NCBI RefSeq assembly: GCF_002910825.1 | Contig: NZ_NEUB01001054.1 | Span: 1-46,287 of the forward strand | Reading direction: 5' to 3' | DNA: 46,287 nt | DNA from: Streptomyces sp. SM1 | Lineage (GTDB): Bacteria; Actinomycetota; Actinomycetes; Streptomycetales; Streptomycetaceae | Shown: one piece after another, positions 38,353 through 46,136 of the stretch | Layout of the letters: every line of letters starts with the position of its first letter | How positions within the stretch are numbered: position 1 is the stretch's first letter | Program-made: the position numbers and the translations under genes | Notes under the pieces: model-generated | The model's database searches: none | What the model saw: the letters and a program-made list of their open reading frames with translations, nothing else | What the model was told of the DNA's origin: nothing

Positions 38353-38805
38353 ATGAAGCGTTCGCTGCTCGCTGCGGCATTCGCGCTGTGCGCGTTACTG
38401 ACCGCCTGTACGGACGAGGGCGGACCGGACACGCCCCACGTCCCGGACCCGTCCCCGTCCGGCGTCGCGCCACCTCCCCAGGAACCGCTGACCGCGCCCG
38501 GTGCGGAGGACGGACACGAAGAGGTCCTCTCCGAGGGCCCGCACCGCGGCGACCGGCGGTTCGGCACGATCGGACTGCCCAGGGGCGAGCTCTGGGTCGC
38601 GGTGAACTGCATATCGCTGTCGAAGCCGGTCGGGTTCGAGGTCTCTCTCGACGGGGTCATGGCGTTCACCAGCAAGTGCGCCGGTGTCCAGGTCGAGAGG
38701 ATGGGTCACCGGCTGACTCTGGATGCAGCGGAACGGACCCATGTCACCGTGACGACGGAGGAGTCCGTTCGCTGGTACATCAGCGTCCAGGTCCCCAGGC
38801 GCTGA
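38353..38805 (+). CDS. Small secreted lipoprotein of unknown function
   Basis: ATG 38353 (GGGGGA 4 bp upstream) starts MKRSLLAAAFALCALLTAC, a type II signal with the lipidated cysteine at position 19. A Pro/Asp/Ser-rich linker follows (residues 20-55), then a beta-rich domain of about 95 residues (GELWVAVNCISLSKPVGFEV, RTHVTVTTEESVRWYISVQV) with two cysteines that could form a disulphide. It is divergent from gdhA; no catalytic motif is seen. Confidence 0.85.
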   Translation: MKRSLLAAAFALCALLTACTDEGGPDTPHVPDPSPSGVAPPPQEPLTAPGAEDGHEEVLSEGPHRGDRRFGTIGLPRGELWVAVNCISLSKPVGFEVSLDGVMAFTSKCAGVQVERMGHRLTLDAAERTHVTVTTEESVRWYISVQVPRR

Positions 38806-38930
38806 CCGCTCCCACCCCTGGAGCCGGGCGGGCGTCACGCCCGGCCGATCACACCGGCCCGGGGCTGGCTATCGTGGCGGTCCACATCACCTTCACAGAT
38901 CAACTCCCGCGCGCGACAAGGGGACTCACG

Positions 38931-39752
38931 GTGGATCAGCAGGACTCCGGCAGGGACGCTCCCCTACGGATCGACACCAGCAAGCCGCATCCCGCGCGGA
39001 TGTACGACTGGTTCCTCGGCGGCAAGGACAACTACCCGGTGGACGAGGAGCTGGGCCGGCAGCTCGTGGGGTTCGCGCCGGTCATCCCGGTCATGGCACG
39101 GATGAACCGGGCGTTCATGCACCGCGCCACGCGCTGGGTGGCGGGCCAGGGCGTGCGCCAGTTCCTCGACATCGGGACCGGGATACCGACGGAGCCGAAC
39201 CTGCACCAGGTGGCTCAGGAGGTCGCCGCCGACGCGCGGGTCGTGTACTGCGACAACGACCCGATCGTCCTCGTCCACGCCGAGGCGCTGCTGCGGGGCA
39301 CCGACGAGGGGGTCGTCGACTATGTGCAGGCGGACGCCCGTGACACCGCCGCCATCGTCGAACAGGCGCGCAGGACACTGGACTTCGAGAAGCCGGTCGC
39401 GCTGTCCCTGATCGCGCTGCTGCACTTCATCGGCGACGAGGACGGGGCGTACGAGCTGGTCGAGCGGCTCAAGGAGGAGCTGGCGCCGGGCAGTTACCTG
39501 ATCATGTCCCACCTCACGCCCGACTTCCACCCGGAGGAGGCCTCGAAGAAGGTGGTCGGCCTCTACCGCGCGGGCGGGCTCACCATGGACATGCGCAGCC
39601 GGGAGCGGTTCGCCCGGTTCTTCGAGGGCCTGGAGGTCGTCGAGCCCGGCATGGTGGCGGCCGAGGAGTGGCACCCGGAGCTCGGTGAGCCGGTGCCGGG
39701 GTCGGAGGGCGTGCGGAGCGGGGCCTATGTGGCGGTGGCCCGCAAGGGGTGA
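38931..39752 (+). CDS. SAM-dependent methyltransferase, SAV2177/DUF574 type
   Basis: GTG 38931, 7 bp after AAGGGG, gives 273 residues. The N-terminal signature is KPHPARMYDWFLGGKDNYPV. Motif I follows in FLDIGTGIPTEPNLHQVAQE, then VVYCDNDPIVLVHAEALL (acidic SAM-ribose contact), DYVQADARDT and LIALLHFIGDEDGAYELVER. This family (PF04672) is much expanded in Streptomyces; its substrates are mostly unknown. A frame open upstream is read through the lipoprotein gene and is not coding. Confidence 0.95.
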   Translation: MDQQDSGRDAPLRIDTSKPHPARMYDWFLGGKDNYPVDEELGRQLVGFAPVIPVMARMNRAFMHRATRWVAGQGVRQFLDIGTGIPTEPNLHQVAQEVAADARVVYCDNDPIVLVHAEALLRGTDEGVVDYVQADARDTAAIVEQARRTLDFEKPVALSLIALLHFIGDEDGAYELVERLKEELAPGSYLIMSHLTPDFHPEEASKKVVGLYRAGGLTMDMRSRERFARFFEGLEVVEPGMVAAEEWHPELGEPVPGSEGVRSGAYVAVARKG

Positions 39753-39768
39753 GTCACGCGCGGGGAGA

Positions 39769-39804
39769 CCCCCGGGGCCGGGTGTGGGCCGCCGGTCCCG
39801 GGGG
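39769..39804. terminator. Terminator between convergent methyltransferase and xylanase genes
   Basis: CCCCCGGGGCCGG (39769-39781) pairs with CCGGTCCCGGGGG (39792-39804), 12 of 13 pairs plus one G-T, over a 10-base loop. It is symmetric enough to serve both strands. Confidence 0.75.
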
Positions 39805-39825
39805 TGTCCGCAGGGAGGGGCGGTC

Positions 39826-41010
39826 TCAGCCCTTCCCGTGCCGGTGGTGGTGCTTGCCGTGCTTCTCGCAGTCGTCCTCCCGCGCCGCCTCCTTCAGGGT
39901 GTCCCGCAGGGCGTAGAAGGCGGGCTTGCGCTCGTACTCGTCGGTCATGACGTTCGCGAAGCCCTCGCCCTCGAAGAACACCGGCACCCATGAGTACTTG
40001 TCGGTGAAGCCCCAGATGGTGAACGAGTTGCAGCCGTCGACGGCCAGGCACGCCTCGAGCGTCCGCTGGTAGTAGTCGGCCTGCTTCCGCTGCTGCTCCT
40101 CGGTCGGCTCGCCGCTCTCCGGCAGGTCCATGCGGACGTCCAGCTCGGTGACGGCGGTCTCCAGGCCGAGCGCGTCGAAGCGGTCCAGGTTGTCCTTCAG
40201 GTCGCCCGGGAAGCCGTAGCGCGTGCTGAGGTGCCCCTGTACGGAGAAGCCGTCCACGGGCACGCCCTGCTCCAGCAGGTCCTGGATGAGGGTGTAGTAG
40301 GCGTCGCTCTTCGCGTTGAGGCCCTCGACGTTGTAGTCGTTGAAGAACAGCTTCGCCCCGGGGTCGGCCTGGTGGGCCCACCGGAAGGCGTCGGCGACGA
40401 TGCCCGGTCCCAGTTCACGGATCCAGATGTCGTTCTGGGTGCGCAGGTTGCCCTGGTCGTCGAAGATCTCGTTGGCGACGTCCCACTGCTGGATCCGGCC
40501 GGCGTAGCGGCCGACGACGGTGGTGATGTGCTCGCGCAGGATGGCGCGCAGTTCCGTTCTGGAGAAGTCGCCTTCCTCCAGCCACGCCGGGTTCTGGCTG
40601 TGCCACAGGAGGGTGTGGCCGCGTACGACCTGCTTGTTGCGCTTGGCGAACTCGACGATGGCGTCGGCCTGCCCGAAGTCGTAGCGGTCGCGCTCGGGGT
40701 GGATGTAGTCCCACTTCATCTGGTTCTCGGCGGAGACCGAGCTGAACTGGCGTGCCAGGACCTTCCGGTACTCCCTGTCGTACGTGAAGGGGTCCGGGTA
40801 GTCCTGCTCCAGGTGGTGGCCGCCGCCTGCCACGGCGGTGCCCACGACGAAGCCCTCGGGAGCGGCGGCGCGCAGCCGGTCGGACGTGGCGTGGGAGTGC
40901 GGGGCGGCCGTCCGTCCGGCCGACGGATCGGCGGCCGCCGAGCCCGCCATGAGCGGCAGGGCGAGGGCGGCGGTGGCGAGGGCCACGGTGGCGAAACGAA
41001 TGGATCTCAT
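39826..41010 (-). CDS. Secreted endo-1,4-beta-xylanase, GH10
   Basis: The enzyme cuts the xylan backbone outside the cell. A Sec signal peptide (to about ADPSA, residue 30) precedes a GH10 barrel: FSSVSAENQMKWDYIHPERD, VRGHTLLWHSQNPAWL, the acid/base E181 in QQWDVANEIFDD and the nucleophile E289 in AVTELDVRM. TIWGFTDKYSWVPVFF closes the active site. The 394-residue protein has no carbohydrate-binding module; it ends in a Lys/His-rich tail (CEKHGKHHHRHGKG). The upstream CGAA/TTCG palindromes probably mediate substrate control. Confidence 0.96.
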   Translation of the reverse strand: MRSIRFATVALATAALALPLMAGSAAADPSAGRTAAPHSHATSDRLRAAAPEGFVVGTAVAGGGHHLEQDYPDPFTYDREYRKVLARQFSSVSAENQMKWDYIHPERDRYDFGQADAIVEFAKRNKQVVRGHTLLWHSQNPAWLEEGDFSRTELRAILREHITTVVGRYAGRIQQWDVANEIFDDQGNLRTQNDIWIRELGPGIVADAFRWAHQADPGAKLFFNDYNVEGLNAKSDAYYTLIQDLLEQGVPVDGFSVQGHLSTRYGFPGDLKDNLDRFDALGLETAVTELDVRMDLPESGEPTEEQQRKQADYYQRTLEACLAVDGCNSFTIWGFTDKYSWVPVFFEGEGFANVMTDEYERKPAFYALRDTLKEAAREDDCEKHGKHHHRHGKG

Positions 41011-41039
41011 GCGGGGAGTCTCATTCCCATCGTCGTTCT

Positions 41040-41070
41040 CGAATATTTCGAAATCGACTTCGAAACATTA
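41040..41070 (-). promoter_or_regulatory. Xylanase promoter region with CGAA/TTCG palindromes
   Basis: CGAATATTTCG (41040-41050) is a near-perfect palindrome. It is followed by a second TCGAAATCGACTTCGA dyad (41048-41063) and by TAATGT (minus strand, 41070-41065), a possible -10 box. The dyads thus lie at the transcription start, a repressor position. CGAAA/TTTCG-type elements are, as I recall, described upstream of Streptomyces xylanase genes. Confidence 0.55.
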
Positions 41071-41155
41071 GGGATGGGCGGACGGTACGGTCTGGCCGAA
41101 CGGCGCGTCAATACCCGTGCGTGGATGAGTAGCCGAACGGTCGTCCGCACGCCGA

Positions 41156-41193
41156 CGCGCCTCGCCCCCGGCGCGAACCGGGGGCGAGGCGCG
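41156..41193. terminator. 16-bp hairpin after the LLM oxidoreductase gene
   Basis: CGCGCCTCGCCCCCGG (41156-41171) pairs perfectly with CCGGGGGCGAGGCGCG (41178-41193) over a 6-base loop. It would end the minus-strand aldo/keto reductase-LLM operon before the xylanase promoter. Confidence 0.8.
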
Positions 41194-41201
41194 ATCGGAG
41201 G

Positions 41202-41286
41202 CACGGGCAGAGGCGCGGCACGGGCAGAGGGGCGGCGCGGGCAGAGGCGCGGCACGGGCAGAGGCGCGGCACGGGCAGAGGCGCGG
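41202..41286. repeat. Five tandem copies of a 17-bp repeat
   Basis: The unit CACGGGCAGAGGCGCGG occurs at 41202, 41219, 41236, 41253 and 41270. Copies 1, 4 and 5 are identical; copies 2 and 3 differ by one base each. The block runs up to the stop codon of the LLM gene (41290) and precedes its terminator. Confidence 0.95.
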
Positions 41287-41289
41287 TGT

Positions 41290-42171
41290 TCAGAGCGACG
41301 GGCGGATCAGCTCGTCGGCGGCCCACCGTGCGATGCCGTCGGGATACGGCACCGGCAGCCCGAGGACGACATGCCGGAATCCGGCGTCGAGGGCTTCGCC
41401 GATCGCCTCCCGCGTGACACCGGGCCGGTCGACGTCGACGGGCACGTGGATCGAGCGGACGATCGAGGCGGGGTCGCGGCCGATGTCCGCGCAGTAGCGG
41501 TCCAGCAGGGCGCTGCGGCGGACCACGTCGGCCATGTCCCCACCGGGGATGTTCCACAGGTCCGCGTGCTCGGCGACCACGCGCAGCGTCGCGGAGGAAC
41601 GTCCGCCGATGAGGACCGGCGGGTAGGGCCGCTGCACGGGCTTGGGGTTGCCGAACGCCCCGGTGAGGTGGTGATGACGGCCGTGGAAGTCGAAGGGCTC
41701 CGGCTCGGTCCACAGCCTTTTGATCACCGTGCAGGCTTCGGCGAGGCTCTCCACCGCCTGTGCCGGGGGATGGAAGGGCAGGCCGTGGGCCGGGTACTCG
41801 CGCCGGGCCTCGGGCGGGTTCGGGCGTGAGCCCACGCCGATGCCGAAGTCGAGCCGCCCGCCGGAGACGATGTCGACGGTCGTCGCGATCTTGGCGAGCA
41901 GCGCGGGAGGCCGGAACCGGTTGCTGGTCACCATCACACCGAGCCGCAGCCGCCGCGTCCGCGCCGCGAGGGCGGAGAGCAGCGTCCAGCCCTCGTACGC
42001 CGGCCCGTCCGGGTCGCCGAAGATGGGCATGAGGTGGTCGAACAGCCAGGCGTGCTCGATCTCCGGTATCGCGTCGGCCTCGTGCCAGACGCGCAGGATG
42101 TCGTCGTAGCCCACCTGCGTGGGGGCGGTCATGATCCCGAAACGGGGTCGTAGTGCGGGTGCGGGTGACAT
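41290..42171 (-). CDS. LLM-class (luciferase-like) flavin/F420-dependent oxidoreductase
   Basis: The 293-residue protein has the luciferase-like TIM barrel: HAWLFDHLMPIFGDPDGPAY, RLRLGVMVTSNRFRPPALLA, TTVDIVSGGRLDFGIGVGSR and VLIGGRSSATLRVVAEHADL. These match F420/FMN-dependent oxidoreductases, with the phosphate-binding GIGVGSR block. The ATG at 42171 is followed by another in frame at 42132. It lies 22 bp after the aldo/keto reductase stop, so the two form an operon under the TetR regulator. Substrate unknown. Confidence 0.92.
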   Translation of the reverse strand: MSPAPALRPRFGIMTAPTQVGYDDILRVWHEADAIPEIEHAWLFDHLMPIFGDPDGPAYEGWTLLSALAARTRRLRLGVMVTSNRFRPPALLAKIATTVDIVSGGRLDFGIGVGSRPNPPEARREYPAHGLPFHPPAQAVESLAEACTVIKRLWTEPEPFDFHGRHHHLTGAFGNPKPVQRPYPPVLIGGRSSATLRVVAEHADLWNIPGGDMADVVRRSALLDRYCADIGRDPASIVRSIHVPVDVDRPGVTREAIGEALDAGFRHVVLGLPVPYPDGIARWAADELIRPSL

Positions 42172-42193
42172 GGACTGCCGGACCTCCGGACGG

Positions 42194-43216
42194 TCAGTGG
42201 CGGCGGCGCAGTGACGCGTCGAGCAGCGCGGGCGGCGTGTCGAACTTCTCGTGGGCGGCCAGGTCGACACCGGGAGCGACGATCTCGTCGATCGCGTCGA
42301 GCACGTCGGCGGAGAGCACGGTGTCGGCGGCGGCGAGCTGCGACCGGAGGTGTTCCGGCGTGCGGGGGCCGATGAGCGCGCTGGTCACCCCGGGGTGCGC
42401 GGTGACGAAGCCGAGCGCCAGCTGGATCATGGTCAGTCCGGCCTCGTCCGCGACCGCGGCCAGCCGCTCGACGGCGTCGAGCCGGGTCCTGTTCACGGAC
42501 TGCGTGAGGTCGAAGCGGTCCGGCATGAACGTCGAGCGGTGGGTCGTGACGTCCCGGTCCTTGCGGACCGCGCCCGACAGCCAGCCCGAGGCCAGCGGAC
42601 TCCACACCAGTACGCCAAGTCCGTACTCCTCGGTCACCGGCAGGACGTCCGCCTCGATGCCGCGCTGCAGTATCGAGTAGCTGGGCTGCTCGGTGACGTA
42701 CCGGCCGAGCCGCAGGTCGCGGGCGGCCCACTGGGCCTGCACGATGCGGTACGCGGGGAAGGTGGAGGAACCGAAGTACCGGATCTTCCCGGCGCGTTGC
42801 AGGTCGGTCAGCGCCGACAGGGTCTCCTCGTCGCTGGTCTCCGGGTCCCAGCGGTGCATCTGGTAGAGGTCGACGTGGTCCACGCCGAGCCGGCGCAGGC
42901 TGTCGTCCAGCGCGGTGACCAGCCAGCGGCGCGAGCCGCCCTTGTGGTTGCGCTCCTCCCCCATCGGCATGGTCGCCTTCGTGGCCAGCACGATGTCGTC
43001 GCGCCGACCGGTGATGGCCTTGCCGACCATCTCCTCCGACTCCCCGCCGCTGTACATGTCGGCGGTGTCGATGAGGTTGACGCCGGCCTCCAGGGCCGCG
43101 TCGACGAGGGCGGTGGCCTCGTCCTGGGTGGTGCGCCCGATCGCACCGAAGTTCATCGCGCCGAGCGCGAGAGCGCTGACCTGTACGCCGGTCCGGCCCA
43201 GGGTGCGGTACTGCAT
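42194..43216 (-). CDS. Aldo/keto reductase
   Basis: The 340-residue NADPH-dependent TIM-barrel reductase has the catalytic tetrad D50 and Y55 (NLIDTADMYSGG), K80 (VLATKATMPMG) and H121 (LYQMHRWDPET). NADPH contacts follow (YFGSSTFPAYRI, WSPLASGWLSG, ALIGPRTPEHLRSQ). It is the first gene of the operon; the start ATG at 43216 follows GGAGATAC. It is divergent from the tetR gene. Confidence 0.96.
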   Translation of the reverse strand: MQYRTLGRTGVQVSALALGAMNFGAIGRTTQDEATALVDAALEAGVNLIDTADMYSGGESEEMVGKAITGRRDDIVLATKATMPMGEERNHKGGSRRWLVTALDDSLRRLGVDHVDLYQMHRWDPETSDEETLSALTDLQRAGKIRYFGSSTFPAYRIVQAQWAARDLRLGRYVTEQPSYSILQRGIEADVLPVTEEYGLGVLVWSPLASGWLSGAVRKDRDVTTHRSTFMPDRFDLTQSVNRTRLDAVERLAAVADEAGLTMIQLALGFVTAHPGVTSALIGPRTPEHLRSQLAAADTVLSADVLDAIDEIVAPGVDLAAHEKFDTPPALLDASLRRRH

Positions 43217-43250
43217 GTCCGTATCTCCTCATGGCAGACTGAACCCGAAA

Positions 43251-43296
43251 CGGAACACCGTTCCGGTACACCCCGACGATACGGAACACTGTTCCG
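43251..43296. promoter_or_regulatory. Twin TetR-type operators
   Basis: CGGAACACCGTTCCG (43251-43265) and CGGAACACTGTTCCG (43282-43296) are 15-bp inverted repeats with consensus CGGAAC-n3-GTTCCG. Their centres lie 31 bp apart, three helical turns. They sit between a divergent aldo/keto reductase operon and a TetR gene, the standard position for sites of autoregulation and target repression. Confidence 0.85.
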
Positions 43297-43371
43297 TTTT
43301 GGCAAGCATGGGCACGCGCGAGCCTGCGTGAGACCATGCGGGGGCGTGCGAGAGGTGGAAGGAACGACGCG

Positions 43372-43962
43372 GTGAAGCAGAGCGACGAGGGTGCGGGGCC
43401 GGCGGCCCCGTCACGGCGCAAGGACGCCCGGCGCAACAAGGAGACGCTGCTGGAGGCGGCCGCCGCGGTCTTCGTCACCTCGGGTGTGGACGCCCCGGTG
43501 CGCGACGTGGCCTCCCGCGCCGGCGTCGGTCTCGGCACCCTCTACCGCCACTTCCCGACCCGGGCGGACCTGATCATCGCCGTCTACCGGCACCAGGTCG
43601 AAGCCTGCGCCGAGGCGGGACCGGCCCTGCTGGCCACCGCCGCGACCCCGCACTCCGCCCTGCGGCAGTGGATCGACCTCTTCGTCGACTTCCTGGTCAC
43701 CAAGCACGGCCTCGCCGCCGTCCTGCGCTCCGACCAGGCCGGATTCGGGGCACTGCACGACTACTTCCTCGACCGCCTGCTTCCCGTCTGCGCCGAACTG
43801 CTCGACTCCGCGGTCACCGCAGGCGAGATCCGCGCCGACATCGACGCCCTCACCCTCATGCGCGGTGTCGGCAACCTCTGCATCGGCGCGGAGAGCGACC
43901 CCGACTACGACGCACGCCGACTGGCCGGCGTCCTCGTCGACGGGCTGCGCCGACCGGACTGA
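43372..43962 (+). CDS. TetR-family transcriptional regulator
   Basis: From GTG 43372 (AAGGAA 7 bp upstream) the protein has 196 residues; ATG 43336 is an alternative start. The N-terminal HTH is AAAVFVTSGVDAPVRDVASR plus AGVGLGTLYRHFPTRADLI. The C-terminal ligand/dimer domain includes LRQWIDLFVDFLVTKHGLAA and ADIDALTLMRGVGNLCIG. It probably represses itself and the divergent reductase/oxidoreductase operon via the twin palindromes. The ligand is unknown. Confidence 0.94.
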   Translation: MKQSDEGAGPAAPSRRKDARRNKETLLEAAAAVFVTSGVDAPVRDVASRAGVGLGTLYRHFPTRADLIIAVYRHQVEACAEAGPALLATAATPHSALRQWIDLFVDFLVTKHGLAAVLRSDQAGFGALHDYFLDRLLPVCAELLDSAVTAGEIRADIDALTLMRGVGNLCIGAESDPDYDARRLAGVLVDGLRRPD

Positions 43963-44064
43963 CGGCCGACCGGGCCGCGGGACCGACGAGGCCGCGGGAC
44001 CGACCGGACAGCAGGTCCGTACCAACCTCTTGCCCCCGCCCCCGCTACACCGCAAGCTCCCCTC

Positions 44065-45050
44065 ATGGAGCTGGAGTTGCGGCATCTGAAGACGATCCGG
44101 GCGATCGCGGACGCGGGCAGCCTCACCCGGGCGGCCACCGAACTGGGACTTGCCCAGCCCGCGCTGAGCGCACAGCTCAAGCGGATCGAACGCGCCCTGG
44201 GCGGTGCCCTGTTCGAGCGTGGCCGGCACGGCGTGCGGGCCACCGCGCTGGGCGAACTGGTGCTGGAGCGCAGCCGGATCGTGCTGCCCGCGGTGACCGA
44301 ACTCCAGCAGGAGGCAGCCGGTTCGCCCGGGCGCCCCACGCGACGGCGTGCTTCCGGCTGGGCGGCACCCACGGCCCGCTGCTGGGCGCCGTGGTGGACC
44401 GGCTGGCGGGCGTGGTGCCCGACGCCCGGGTGACGACCTGCATCTCCTGGTCCGAGCGGGAACTGGCCGGGCTGCTGACCGAAGGACGGCTGGACTTCGC
44501 CCTCGCGGGGACCTGCGGTTCGGCCCCGCCGCCCGGCGCGGAGGGACTGGTCTGGCAGGAGGTCGCGGTCGACCCCGTGTTCGTCATGGTCCCGGAGGGG
44601 CACGCCCTCGCCGGGGCGGTCGAGGTCGACCTGGCCGAACTGGCCGGTGCGGAATGGGCCTGCGTACCCGGCGACGGCTGCTTCGGGGACTGCTTCACCG
44701 TGGCCTGCGCCCGGGCCGGCTTCACCCCGCTCCGGATGTACGAGACGGACACCTCCTCCCTGGTCCACCTGGTGCAGGTCGGCCGGGCGGTCGGACTGTG
44801 CCGGGCGACCTTCCACCAGCCGATCAACCCGCTGCTCCAGAACTACGGCCTCACCCTGAAGACGACCGGCGGCGACGATGACGACCCGCCCGGGGAGGAG
44901 GAGCCCGGCGGCACCTGGTCCGCGGGCACCGTCTACCGGGCGGGCGACACGGTCACCTACGGCGGCACCACCTACCGCTGCCTCCAGGGCCACCAGGCCC
45001 AGCCCGGCTGGCAGCCCCCGAACGTCCCGGCCCCGTGGCAGCGCGTCTGA
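44065..45050 (+). pseudogene. LysR regulator, frameshifted and fused to a chitin-binding module
   Basis: ATG 44065 opens a LysR HTH: MELELRHLKTIRAIADAGSL, QPALSAQLKRIERALGGALF. At about 44310-44345 the frame is lost, and the effector domain continues in another: RLGGTHGPLLGAVVDRLAGV, LAGLLTEGRLDFALAGTCGS, GDGCFGDCFTVACARAGFTP and VHLVQVGRAVGLCRATF. There it stops being LysR. Without a frame change it runs into HQPINPLLQNYGLTLK, an acidic linker (DDDDPPGEEEPGG) and a CBM5/12 domain (TWSAGTVYRAGDTVTYGGTT, then YRCLQGHQAQPGWQPPNVPA). The last part belongs to a secreted chitinase-like enzyme, so a deletion fused two unrelated genes. Confidence 0.75.
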
Positions 45051-45084
45051 CCCACGCCTGACCATCCCGGCGGGGGAACACAAC

Positions 45085-45119
45085 GGCCCCGGGCACACCG
45101 AACGGGCGTACCCGGGGCC
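45085..45119. terminator. Terminator between the LysR/CBM chimera and the GNAT gene
   Basis: GGCCCCGGG (45085-45093) pairs perfectly with CCCGGGGCC (45111-45119) over a 17-base loop; both neighbouring genes converge on it. Confidence 0.7.
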
Positions 45120-45131
45120 TGCACCGCTGCT

Positions 45132-45671
45132 CTAGTGCCTATCCGCCTTCCAGTCCCGGGCCAGCAGTCCGAGCAGGACCTCGTCCATGAACTCGCCCAT
45201 CACCCAGGCCGAGGAGCGCAGCACGCCCTCGCGGACGAAGCCGTTGCGCTCGGCGGAGCGCAGCATCGCGGCGTTGTCCGACAGGGTCTCGATCCCCAGC
45301 CGATGCAGGCCCCTTACGACGAAGCCGTAGTGGCACAGGACCGCGACCACGTCGGTGCCGTAGCCCTTGCCCCGGGCGGCCGGCAGCAGGCCCAGCCCGA
45401 TGTGCGCGGCCCGGTTGTGGTGGTCGATGCCCCACAGCGTCGCGGTACCGACCAGCGTGCCGCCGGCCAGCTCCACCACGGAGAACGGGACGTGTCCCTG
45501 CTCCGTGTCGTCCACCACGAGCCGCGGATCCTTCGAGCCCGGCGTGATGGGCCGCCACGGCCCGCCTTCGGCCCGTGACGCGTTGACCACGTCGTCGTAC
45601 AACTCGGCCCGCAGGACCGGGATGTCCTCCTCGTGCCGGGCCCTCAGCCCGATCTTGGTGCCCTTCAGCAT
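45132..45671 (-). CDS. GNAT-family N-acetyltransferase
   Basis: The 179-residue protein, MLKGTKIGLRARHEEDIPVL, belongs to the RimJ/RimL-like GNAT branch. The acetyl-CoA pyrophosphate loop is in LLPAARGKGYGTDVVAVLCH (R/Q-x-x-G-x-G/A). Strand and helix motifs are VVELAGGTLVGTATLWGIDH and LHRLGIETLSDNAAMLRSAE, ending with RNGFVREGVLR. The substrate may be a protein N terminus or an amine and cannot be told. It is convergent with the LysR chimera. Confidence 0.92.
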   Translation of the reverse strand: MLKGTKIGLRARHEEDIPVLRAELYDDVVNASRAEGGPWRPITPGSKDPRLVVDDTEQGHVPFSVVELAGGTLVGTATLWGIDHHNRAAHIGLGLLPAARGKGYGTDVVAVLCHYGFVVRGLHRLGIETLSDNAAMLRSAERNGFVREGVLRSSAWVMGEFMDEVLLGLLARDWKADRH

Positions 45672-45761
45672 GCGAGCTTCCTATCCGACCGGCCCGGCCG
45701 GCGGCAAAGCATTAAGCGCCCGACTCCTCCGGAGTCCGCCGAGACAGTGCCAGTCCGGATC

Positions 45762-46136
45762 TCAGTGCCGGCAGAGGCAGAACGGATGGCCGGCCGGGTC
45801 CGCGTAGACCCGCCAGTTGGCCCCCGGGCGGATCTGGTCCGTCCGCTCCAGCACGGTCGCACCGAGGGCGAGCGCCCGATCCTCCTCCGCGTCGAGGTCG
45901 TCGACGTCGAAGTCCAGGTGGAGCTGCTGCGGACGCTCCTGGTCGGGCCATGCGGGCGGCCGGTAACCGTCCGCCTGCTGGCAGGCCAGCGGGACCCCCT
46001 CGAAACCGTGCACCTCGACCCACCGGGGCTCCTCCGGGTCCGCGACCACCCGGCCGCCGAGCAGTTCCGCGTAGAACTCGGCGAGCCGCACCGGATCAGC
46101 ACAGTCCAGCGCGACGGCCTGCAGCTTTCGGATCAC
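45762..46136 (-). CDS. VOC-family (glyoxalase/bleomycin-resistance-like) protein
   Basis: From GTG 46136 (AGGG 8 bp upstream) the protein has 124 residues: VIRKLQAVALDCADPVRLAE, FYAELLGGRVVADPEEPRWV, then QLHLDFDVDDLDAEEDRALA and YADPAGHPFCLCRH. This is the paired beta-alpha-beta-beta-beta fold, with candidate metal ligands His (QLHLDF) and the C-terminal HPFCLC region. ATG 46163 is an alternative start. Members range from glyoxalases to drug-binding proteins; no specific role can be assigned. Confidence 0.92.
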   Translation of the reverse strand: MIRKLQAVALDCADPVRLAEFYAELLGGRVVADPEEPRWVEVHGFEGVPLACQQADGYRPPAWPDQERPQQLHLDFDVDDLDAEEDRALALGATVLERTDQIRPGANWRVYADPAGHPFCLCRH

